Of a stretch of DNA of 64,000 nucleotides, positions 35,243 to 43,682 are shown one piece after another. The stretch is from Strigamia acuminata (Eukaryota; Arthropoda; Chilopoda; Geophilomorpha; Linotaeniidae), in contig OX442314.1 of the NCBI GenBank assembly GCA_949358305.1, forward strand, positions 60,831,369 through 60,895,368, written 5' to 3'. Position 1 is the first letter of the stretch. Each line of letters opens with the position of its first letter. A model generated the notes under the pieces. It was not told the DNA's origin and made no database searches. It saw only the letters and a list, made by a program, of their open reading frames with translations. The translations under genes were made by a program, and so were the position numbers.

Positions 35243-36998
35243 TGTGACGGTGACGACCACAACTCCTATCGCATGATAGTACCGGGTATAAGTCGCGCAA
35301 ATAGTGAATAAAATACGAGATAATAAAGACAACAGAGTTTCTCAAAACATGACATTTATTGTTATCAAACAATATAATCAATCCTAAAAGTTATACAAAT
35401 TCTAATGCCGACATTTGGCAAGTTAATAGTAAATTAAACTATACAAATAAAATGGCCGAATGGCCCTAAAATAATATGATTACGGTTATTGGTGATCCGG
35501 GGTTCGGGAACGGCAAAACGCCCGCTCGACCGAGTTAAAGATGTCGTCTATACGTAGCCGGGCTGGCTGTGTCCTCGCGGCTTCCGTCGGCGCGTCGTAA
35601 TCGTGGAACTGGTTCCTTCGCGTTCCATCGCGTTCCTGGTTCGTATCTGGTGTAATGGTCCGTGTAATGCTTCGTGGTTCGATCCGAGAGGTGCGGTTGA
35701 CTTTTAACTGCACCGCCACAACTAGGGTTGGAAATTGGCAATGAATAAATGAAGTTATTTATTCGCCAAGGTTCCGCTTGCGAATTATATTTAATTCGCG
35801 ATGTTGTGAGTTTAATAAATTAACTCAATAAATTGTATTCAATTTATTGTTACGAATTTGATTCGTCATACAGTGAAATAAGTCTCGTGACTTACTTCGG
35901 TTGTTTACTTGTTGTCAAGTTCAAACAATTAATATCTATTATCGACTGTCAAAATATAATAAAGGTTAAACGTCGCAACACACAATTGCCGTCAAAGTTC
36001 GCCTTGCTGAGCAGAACAGTATCGCGCGTGCCCTAAATAACAGTGCGGTGAGAGACGGCACTGGTATTCAGGGGGATATAGCCCGCAGTTCTGCACAACA
36101 GAATTAATCACCCGAGATACTACTCATAAGTAGACTGCTTTGGCACCATCACCGAAGAGATATAACTTTCCCAAACACATAGTGCTACTGGCGGTAACTG
36201 CATGTTTTGCATGCAGACTGCTTTGGCACCATCAGGTGATGGAGTCAATCTCTTGCAGTAACAGTGCTACTGACGGTTACTAAATACTTTGGTATCACAC
36301 GTGATTCTATTGTCCGACCACGAGGATACTTATGCGGGAGGCTTTCTCCTCGGCAAGACCGTTTGACAGAAACATGAACAGTCCGAACTTCGCCTTCAGT
36401 TGACGGGGGTTGCATGGCTCAGCAGAGCCATGCTATGCATGGTTCGGTAGAAGTGGATACGGGGATGCAACTTCAGATTATGCTAATCCTTTAGCAAAAC
36501 CGGATCTGGATACTCAGGACCGGAAATGGATACCGGGGACACATTCCCAAGTTACACATTTTAATCCTTTAATCCGCATGGTCACATTTCCAAGAATGTG
36601 ACCAATTCTTTCTTCCAATCTTTCAATACAATAATATAACTTTATATTATTGTCAAGTTAAATAATCTAAACCAATATATTAAATACTTATTTAATATAT
36701 TGAATGTAAATTCATTTAATTCCGTATTTCGAATTTACCGCTGATTTGCGATAGCGCCTTCTAGTGGCGACATACCGCATTGACGAATGCTGTTTTAGCA
36801 GACGAAATCTTGTATTTTTGGCCGTGATACTTTGATATCACGAAGTAATGTTAATTAATATTTATTAATATAACAACTTTGCTTCTGAAACATCATAAAT
36901 AACTTTATTCAGGACTCTTATCAGTTTTACAAGCAAATACAGTAAAATTACCGTCATAATGGCACAATAGGCATTTATAGCCATATTAATTTGTCACA
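35243..36998 (-). mobile_element. LTR4 of the array
   Basis: Complete at both edges (TGTGACGG...TTTGTCACA) but with a deletion of about 140 bp relative to LTR1: GTTCGGTAGA joins directly to AGTGGATACGG near 36450. Followed by the TGTT duplication at 36999-37002. Confidence 0.87.
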
Positions 36999-37002
36999 TG
37001 TT

Positions 37003-38254
37003 TTATACGGCAATTCGTATATGTTTCGTACGGTATTTAGTATGAGTTATTTGGTTTCTTGTTGATGGTTTAATCGCTTGAAACCGCGCATTGTTCTGCC
37101 GAACAATACATTTAACCGATTGAAGGTTTTAAGTTGGATTTTAATGTTCAATCAACGGTCTCGCCGAGGAGAACCCGCTTCTATGCAATTCAGTATCCTC
37201 CTGGCAGGACAGAATGGTCATTTGCGGTACGAAAGCATTCTGTAACCGCAAGTAGCGCCAATTATTATTGGGAGTTGGTTCCATCGCATGTTGGTGCCAA
37301 AGCAGTCTGTTTGACAGTAACCACGAGTAGCACCAAGTGTTTGGTAAACTAATTCCCATGATAAGCGGAGCCAAAGCAGTCAGCTTGTCATTAGTACCAC
37401 GAAGGGCTAAAACTGCTGTGCGGAGCCGCGAGCTATAACCCCCGGTGTATGTGGTACCGTCAACCACTCGATGGACGACCGTGCTGCTGCGCCGGAGACG
37501 CTTGATACAGTTCTGCATGGCAAGGCGTGTTTATCGATGGCAACTGTGTGATTGCGACGGGAAGCCTAATCATTATTACTTTATCAACAGAACAATATTA
37601 ACTTGGATACAAGTTAAACAATTAAGTCAAGAAGACTTACTTACATTACATTGAACCCAATGTAACAACAATTTGGCAACAATTGTTAAAGCGGAACATC
37701 TAAATAAAATCACAACATCTCGAATTAAATATAATTCGAAGTCGGAATATTGATAAGTAAATGAATCCATTTACTTAAACCAATATCCTTCCAAAGTTGT
37801 GGCGGTGCACATGAGTCAACCGCACCTCTCGGATCAACTGATCTATCAACCCAGCGAAGCATTACACGAACCCAGCTACGCTTAACAACACCGACAGAAG
37901 CCACGAGGATCACGAAGCCATCCCGGACTCGAGGACGCAGCCAGACCGGCCCCGATGACATCTGTAAACCCGGTCGAGTGGTGACCAAACCATTCCCGAA
38001 TCCAGGACACGTAATGATATTATTTCAGGGCTGTTTTACAGCCAACTTTTGTATAGTTTAATTGTACATTTAATTGGCCAAATGTCGGCATTAATCTCCT
38101 GTATAATTTAGAAGCGATCATATTGTTTGGTAACAATAAATGTAGTTGTTTTGATAACTATCCTTGTCTTGTATTTATCTCCAATATATTCACTGTTTAT
38201 GCGACTTATACCCGGTACTAGCAGAGCTAGGAAGTTGTGGTCGTCACCATCACA
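37003..38254 (+). mobile_element. 3' LTR of plus gag-only element, second part
   Basis: Continuation of the LTR begun at 12600. Read in reverse complement, it matches the solo LTR and array LTRs module by module: GGTGCCAAAGCAGTC repeats near 37295-37390, GCAACTGTGTGATTGCGACG near 37540, and the end GTTGTGGTCGTCACCATCACA. It directly abuts the 21-bp satellite, so any target duplication on this side is lost. Confidence 0.82.
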
Positions 38255-39308
38255 GCTTAGCCCAAACCATGGTGCGCTTAGTCAAAGTCATAGTCCGCTT
38301 AGCCCAAGTCATGGTGCGCTTAGTCAAAGCCATGGTGCGCTTAGTCCAAATCATGGTGCGCTTAGTCAAAGTCATAGTCCGCTTAGCCCAAGTCAAGGTG
38401 CGCTTAGTCAAAGCCATGGTGCGCTTAGTCCAAATCATGGTGCGCTTAGCCCACGTCATGGTGCGCTTAGCCCACGTCATGGTGCGCTTAGTCCTAGCCA
38501 TGGTGCGCTTAGTCAAAGTCATAGTGCGCTTAGTTCAAATCATGGTGCGCTTAGCCCAAGTCAAGGTGCGCTTAGCCCAAACCATGGTGCGCTTAGTCAA
38601 AATCATAGTCCGCTTAGTCCAAGTCATGGTGCGCTTAGTCAAAGCCATGGTGCGCTTAGTCAAAGTCATGGTGCACTTAGTCCATTCCATGGTGCGCTTA
38701 GTCAAAGTCATAGTGCGCTTAGCTGAAGTCATGGTGCGCTTAGCCAAAGTCATGGTGCACTTAGTCCATTCCATGATGCGCTTAGTCCAAGTCATAGTGC
38801 GCTTAGCCCACGTCATGGTGCGCTTAGCCCACGTCATGGTGCGCTTAGCCCACGTCATGGTGCGCTTAGTCCGAGCCATAGTGTGCTTAGCCCAAGTCAT
38901 GGTGCGCTTAGCCCACGTCATGGTGCGCTTAGCCCACGTCATGGTGCGCTTAGCCCACGTCATAGTTCGCTTAGTCCGAGCCATGGTGCGCTTAGTCAAA
39001 GTCACAGTGCGCTTAGTTCAAATCATGGTTCGCTTAGCCCAAGTCAAGGTGCGCTTAGCCCAAACCATGGTGCGCTTAGTCAAAGTCATAGTCCGCTTAG
39101 CCCAAGTCAAGGTGTGCTTAGTCAAAGCCATGGTGTGCTTAGTCCAAATCATGGTGCGCTTAGTCAAAGCCATGGTGCGCTTAGTCAAAGTCATGGTGCG
39201 CTTAGTCAAAGTCATGGTGCACTTAGTCCAAGCAATGGTGCGCTTAGCTCACGTCATGGTGCGCTTAGCCCACGTCATGGTGCGCTTAGCCCACGTCATG
39301 GTGCGCTT
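38255..39308. repeat. 21-bp GCGCTTAGTC satellite (third array)
   Basis: About 50 units of the same 21-bp family that sits inside the array copies. Blocks of 8-12 units recur (for example the GCCCAAACCATGG...TCAAAGTCATAG order), a sign of higher-order amplification. It starts at the last base of the LTR and runs into the N gap. Confidence 0.93.
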
Positions 39309-39508
39309 NNNNNNNNNNNNNNNNNNNNNNNNNNNNNNNNNNNNNNNNNNNNNNNNNNNNNNNNNNNNNNNNNNNNNNNNNNNNNNNNNNNNNNNNNNNN
39401 NNNNNNNNNNNNNNNNNNNNNNNNNNNNNNNNNNNNNNNNNNNNNNNNNNNNNNNNNNNNNNNNNNNNNNNNNNNNNNNNNNNNNNNNNNNNNNNNNNNN
39501 NNNNNNNN
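39309..39508. other. Assembly gap (200 N)
   Basis: Exactly 200 N between the 21-bp and 10-bp satellites. The round size suggests a nominal scaffold gap, so the true distance is unknown and satellite on both sides may be collapsed. Confidence 0.97.
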
Positions 39509-39881
39509 AATCTAACAGTAGGCTTTTGTTGGCTTTTGTTGGCTTTTGTTGGCTTTTGTTGGCTTTTGTTGGCTTTTGTTGGCTTCTGTTGGCTTTTGTT
39601 GGCTTTTGTTGGCTTTTGTTGGCTTTTGTTGGCAAATGTTGGCAAATGTTGACTTTTGTTGGCAAATGTTGGCAAATGTTGGCAAATGTTGGCTTTTGTC
39701 GGCTTTTGTCAGATTTTGTCAGATTTTGTCAGATTTTCTTTTGTCAGATTTTCTTTTGTCAGATTTTGTCAGATTTTGTCGGATTTTGTCGGATTTTGTT
39801 TGATTTTGTTGGATTTTGTTGGATTTTGTTGGATTTTGTTGGATTTTGTTGGATTTTGTTGGATTTTCTTTTGTGGAGATT
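39509..39881. repeat. 10-bp GGCTTTTGTT satellite, left remnant
   Basis: Tandem GGCTTTTGTT, GGCAAATGTT, AGATTTTGTC and GGATTTTGTT units, ending GGATTTTCTTTTGTGGAGATT. That phrase normally continues TTATGAGATTTTG (as at 52461-52490), so the array was contiguous with 51800 onward before the TIR element inserted. Confidence 0.93.
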
Positions 39882-40870
39882 CCCAGGTAGCACAGATGAT
39901 CGAATCTACATAGAATCTATATCGACCGCACTATGTTGAATCTGCATAGACCGGTTGATGTAGATGCGATGTTAAATCTATGTCAATGTTCTATCCCAAT
40001 TTAATTTAACATAGATTTAACATAGACTGCTCTATGTTGAATCAACATAGAGCGATTGATGTTGAATCTGTGTCGACCGCTCTTTGTTGAATCTGCATAG
40101 GTCTGTTGATATCGATGCGATGTTGAAGAGTTCTTACAACTCGATGTGACTCTCTAATTTAGACACGGAAAACATGTTCACTCTCATTTATTGAACTCGT
40201 CATACACAACTGAATTCCAGAATATGTGTTGCCATGGTTAGTTTCCAAACAATCACCAACCATGGCACATTGTTACAACAATCATATAATACTGTCAATT
40301 CACACTTAATAGTTAATTTATAATCAGAATCTAACAGATGTTAAATCTATGTCACAGTTCTATCCCAATTTAATTTTAACATGGATTTAACATAGACCGC
40401 TCTATGTTGAATCAACATAGACCGATTTATGTTGAATTAACATAGAAAGCTCTGTGTTGAATCTACGTAGACCGTTAATGTCGATGCAATGCTAAATCTA
40501 CGTCTCTGTTCTATCCCAAAATAAATTTAACATGGATTTAACATAGACCGCTCTATGTTGAATCAACATAGATCGATTTATGTTGAATTAACATAGACCG
40601 CTCTGTGTTGAATCTATGTAGACCGTTAATGTCGATGCGATGTTAAATCTATGTCACAGTTCTAGCCCAATTTAATTTTAACATAGATTTAACATAGACC
40701 GCTCTATGCTGAATCAACAGAGAGCGATTGATGTTGAATTAACATAGACCGCTCTGTGTTGAATCTGTGTAGACTGTTAATTTGGATGCGATGTTAAATC
40801 TATGTCAACATTATATCCCAAAATAAATTTAACATAGATTCAACACTGTGTTGAATCAATAGAGACCGAC
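39882..40870. repeat. Left subterminal repeats of TIR element
   Basis: About five units of roughly 150 bp (starts near 40010, 40375, 40527, 40676) built from alternating words such as AACATAGACCGCTCTATG, TTGAATCAACATAG and GATGCGATGTTAAATCTATG. One unit is interrupted by about 210 bp of unrelated sequence at about 40127-40337. Dense internal inverted repeats are typical of subterminal transposase-binding regions. Confidence 0.65.
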
Positions 40871-41165
40871 GGTGACTTGGAGTTGATTTAATTGTTTATT
40901 TAAGAAATGCTCGTTTGAAGTTGTATATTTTCACTTTCAAATATAATTTTGATAAGTTTGACAACTGCAGTCATTTACTATCATCACATTTACACATAAA
41001 AAGCTGAAATAAAAGTAATACTATAATTTAATTTATGGGTTTTATTTAAAATGAAAAGAAAATTTTATGTTTTACATTTTTTGAATTGAAAAATAAAATA
41101 CGACGTAATAAAAAATTGAGATTTTGTTAGCTCGATATTTTTAAAAGAAATATTAAATCGAGATT
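40871..41165. other. A/T-rich spacer
   Basis: About 300 bp without a gene. By position it is the former 3' flank of the UAP56 pseudogene on the minus strand. Confidence 0.4.
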
Positions 41166-42285
41166 TTTACATTTCACTGTATGACGACAAGTCAATTTCA
41201 TCGGGCAAAACGCTGATATCAACTTTAAATCGGCTTTGAACACCATTTAAAATTTTAGCATCGTCTTCGAGACTGACGAACGAAATCGCCAAACCATTGG
41301 TCCCAAACCGAGCCCCATGCGTAACTGTGTAAATACGTATTTGAATTCTCCGGCATATTGTAATTAAAAACAACATTAACTCTCTCGATATCCATCCCAC
41401 GTCCGAACAAATTCGTCACGACTAAAATCCGCTTTTGAAATTTTTTGAATGCCAATCGCCGAGAAATTCTGCTCCGTTAACAACCGAACCAAAGCCACAC
41501 AGCGCTGCACCGATTTAACAAATATACACAACCTGATTAAACTCCAAAACATCCAACAAATCCAACAATCTCCGGTTCTTGTCGCTGCTCTTCAACTTGA
41601 CCTAATGCTGTTTCGATCCTTGCAGTCAACTTGGCTTCGTTATCCACGTAAATCTCCACCGGATTCACCATAAACCGCCTACAAACCGGACAAATCTCTT
41701 TGCTCAAAGTCGCACTGAACATCATCATTGTTTATCGTGTTGGGTGCTCCAAAGTATCGTATGCACGTCTTGTCTCATGTCCAATTGCTCCAACATCTTA
41801 TCGCATTTGTTTAATGTGTGACAGATCAAGCAACTTGTTTCGCACATAAGCTAAAATTCGTCCAGGAGTCCCGACCACGATGTGCGGATGATTCGCCTTG
41901 ATGGCTTTTTCGTTGATTGTGATGTTCTAACCACCGAAGAATACTGCCACGTTAACAGCGGGCAGGTACTTTAAATATCGTTCGTATTCTTTGCTGATTT
42001 GGAAAGCGAGTTCCCGAGTGTGGCACATGACCAATACGAATACGTGGCCATCGACGGCGACGAGTTGTTGAAATGTGGTCAATACGAACACGGTCGTTTT
42101 GCCCAAGCCCGATTTGGCTTGAGGATTGCTTGCGGAATACATTCGTGTTGCACTTCGGACAGGATGTTCGAATCGAATCCACAGTCGATAATCGCACGCA
42201 GCAATTCGGGTTTGAGTAAGAAATCGCGGAATGCAGAACTGTGGACTGATGTGCACGAACCTTTCACTTCTTTCGTATTTTTGAC
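41166..42285 (-). pseudogene. UAP56: UAP56/DDX39B-type RNA helicase pseudogene
   Basis: Minus-strand pieces in shifting frames follow the UAP56 (DDX39B, fly Hel25E) order, the mRNA-export DEAD-box ATPase of the TREX complex. Pieces from N to [32 protein letters not shown]; the Walker A-like [123 protein letters not shown]. The DECD box has become NKCD, the HRG/RYQQ block is deleted, and several frameshifts and stops are present. The first 30 or so residues are absent. It is inactive. Identity is strong because the segments are collinear over almost the whole protein. Confidence 0.9.
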
Positions 42286-42545
42286 AAAAAATTGAGAAAT
42301 AAATCACTACAAATAACGAAATAAAGAAATAATGTCCTACCGTCAACAATGTATACAAATCTATAAGCATGAGTCGGGCGATTGTAGAGAAGAAATTCGA
42401 ATGCACTCGTGAATAAAAAATGACAATGCTTTTGTAAAAAAGGCTGAATTATCAAGAGGAACGACCAAACACGATGAAATATTTATATTTTACATACGAG
42501 TTAAGTAATAACAAAAAAAAAACATAAAACGATGATTTTAAATAC
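42286..42545. other. Spacer between gene fragments
   Basis: About 260 bp, A/T-rich, no recognisable gene. A fragment junction probably lies here. Confidence 0.35.
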
Positions 42546-42660
42546 TTAATTTAAATTTCGGAGTAAAGACAAGTTGAGGTGCTTGTTCATGTGATTTTCT
42601 TCAATCTTAAGCGAGCACACGGGGCAGGACTGGGATGAAGACCGATCGTTCGTTTGGTTA
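42546..42660 (-). pseudogene. UBZ4-type ubiquitin-binding zinc-finger fragment
   Basis: Minus strand SCPVCSLKIEENHMNKHLNL resembles UBZ4 fingers of RAD18/SPRTN-type DNA-repair proteins (CPVC...INKHLD.C). The spacing is CX2CX11HX3, but the final zinc ligand is Ser instead of Cys. It ends a few residues later at a stop, which would fit a C-terminal UBZ as in SPRTN. Upstream the frame continues to 42818 without further homology that I recognise, and it overlaps the SRSF1-like sequence on the other strand. Probably a decayed captured exon. Confidence 0.55.
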
Positions 42661-42734
42661 TTATGAGAAATTTCAGCGAATTCGTCTTCGGAACTGTGGA
42701 TTTTCTTTTCGATAGAAGGATTTCGTGTTTTTAT

Positions 42735-42934
42735 GTTTGCGATTTTTACAAAGATGGAATCGGGATCGTCGAATTTCTGCGTTACGAAGACACAAAGAAT
42801 GCGCTGAAAGTTGGACAATTCGAAGTTCCAATCGCACGAGGTGGGTTGTTGTTTGTATTAATTTTAATTGCGTAGTTTTGTGTTTTTATTGATTTTATTT
42901 GGGTTTTTTCCCTAGTTGCAGCAGTTTACCTCCG
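42735..42934 (+). pseudogene. SRSF1: SRSF1 (SF2)-like RRM2 fragment with intron
   Basis: Plus strand DFYKDGIGIVEFLRYEDTKN, then after a one-base frameshift KLDNSKFQSHE, matches the second RRM of the splicing factor SRSF1/SF2 (Y.DG.GVVEF.R.EDM..A..KLD...F.SHE). Directly after HE comes GTGGGT and, 75 bp later, TTTTTTCCCTAG (intron 42841-42915), then a short exon resembling A-V-Y-L-R and a new donor GTAAGA at 42935. The retained intron means that it came from genomic DNA, not from a processed mRNA. Only about 60 residues are present. Confidence 0.65.
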
Positions 42935-43101
42935 GTAAGATTCTGCGCCAAACAAAGAGCGGATGGCCGAAAGGAGTGAAGAGGGGATCGTCACAAGCGA
43001 AACGAAAGCGAGGACAGCAACGACGAGGAAGAGGAGAAATTGAGGAGAACGAATAGAACTCAACGAACAACCACGTTAATTTCGACGTTGAGGAGTCTAA
43101 T

Positions 43102-43337
43102 TGTTGTGTTTAGCTATAAAACTGCATTGGCGCCACTCAGATGACATCGTTGTCGCTAATGTTACGTAGCAACGACGATGTCATGGTTTCACTTTGTATA
43201 TAAAAATTCTATTGTTGTATCAAATAAAGCAGACGACGTCTCGTTTCGGCCGAAGCTAGTCGCCTTTCATTTCATCGTCAAAACACACGTTCGACACCAA
43301 ATCATTAAGTTATGATGCCAAAACGACAAACATAACA
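43102..43337 (+). mobile_element. Gypsy 5' LTR with promoter and poly(A) signal
   Basis: TGTTGTG...CATAACA, 236 bp. Contains TATATAAAA at 43197-43205 (TATA-like), AATAAA at 43223-43228, and upstream an imperfect 15-bp inverted repeat (TGACATCGTTGTCGC versus GCAACGACGATGTCA, about 43140-43182) of the kind that could bind a dimeric factor. The primer site should start at TGGTATCCACGATGAT (43339); I could not name its tRNA. Confidence 0.88.
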
Positions 43338-43682
43338 CTGGTATCCACGATGATACGAAGCCCACAGCTAATGACAATCGTGTAAGAAGGAATTGACAAC
43401 TTGTCAAGCCAGTTTTTGGTAAAAAAATCGAAGAAATCTGGAAAAGAAAATGATCGAGGCTGGTAGAATGGAACACAGCTAGTTGATACGTTCGAGGACA
43501 CGAAATTCAAAGTGTATTAAGGTGAAGTTTTAAGACTTTTCTTTCTTCTCTCGTTTTATGAACGACGCGGCGACGTTCCATCAGTGATTGTCGTCCGAAG
43601 AGACGTGACGAACGTCAAGTCCAAGCAGTTGTCGGTGGATAAAGAGCGACGGTAGCTGAAATACATCTGCATCTCAACGGTT

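Larger units (their letters stand above)
13404..36998 (-). mobile_element. Tandem gag-only LTR element array (4 LTRs, 3 internal regions)
   Basis: Order on the plus strand: LTR1 (13404-22668, split by copia), internal 1 (22669-25536), LTR2 (25537 to about 26969), 21-bp satellite, internal 2 (27776-30551), LTR3 (30552 to about 31984), 21-bp satellite, internal 3 (32467-35242), LTR4 (35243-36998). A single 4-bp TGTT duplication flanks the whole block, so it arrived as one insertion and grew afterwards. LTR2-to-LTR3 is 5,015 bp and LTR3-to-LTR4 is 4,691 bp. The 324-bp difference equals exactly the difference in satellite length (806 versus 482 bp), so the units are otherwise the same length. The transcription sense is minus: primer site next to LTR2/3/4, polypurine tract next to LTR1. 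Confidence 0.88.
8812..38254 (+). mobile_element. Gag-only (non-autonomous) LTR element, 5'-truncated, with nested insertions
   Basis: Plus-strand element made of a long leader (8812-11109), one Gag-like CDS (11110-12003), a 3' untranslated region ending in a polypurine tract (12590-12599) and a 3' LTR of about 2.06 kb. The LTR begins TGTGACGG at 12600 and ends CACCATCACA at 38254. It is split by a minus-strand insertion at 13404-36998, flanked by TGTT (13400-13403 and 36999-37002). No protease, reverse transcriptase or integrase sequence lies between the CDS and the polypurine tract, so the element cannot move alone. The 5' LTR is missing and the 41-bp satellite occupies its place. The leader matches, in reverse complement, the leaders of the minus-strand array copies (for example the stretch near 9010-9160 against 25000-25130). 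That establishes one family with two subfamilies. Confidence 0.82.

Noticed and set aside
26957-39215. Frames of GALSQSH or KRTMTLT heptapeptides on both strands
   Set aside because: Product of the 21-bp satellite period (a multiple of 3). Open on both strands, tracking the array edges and running into N.
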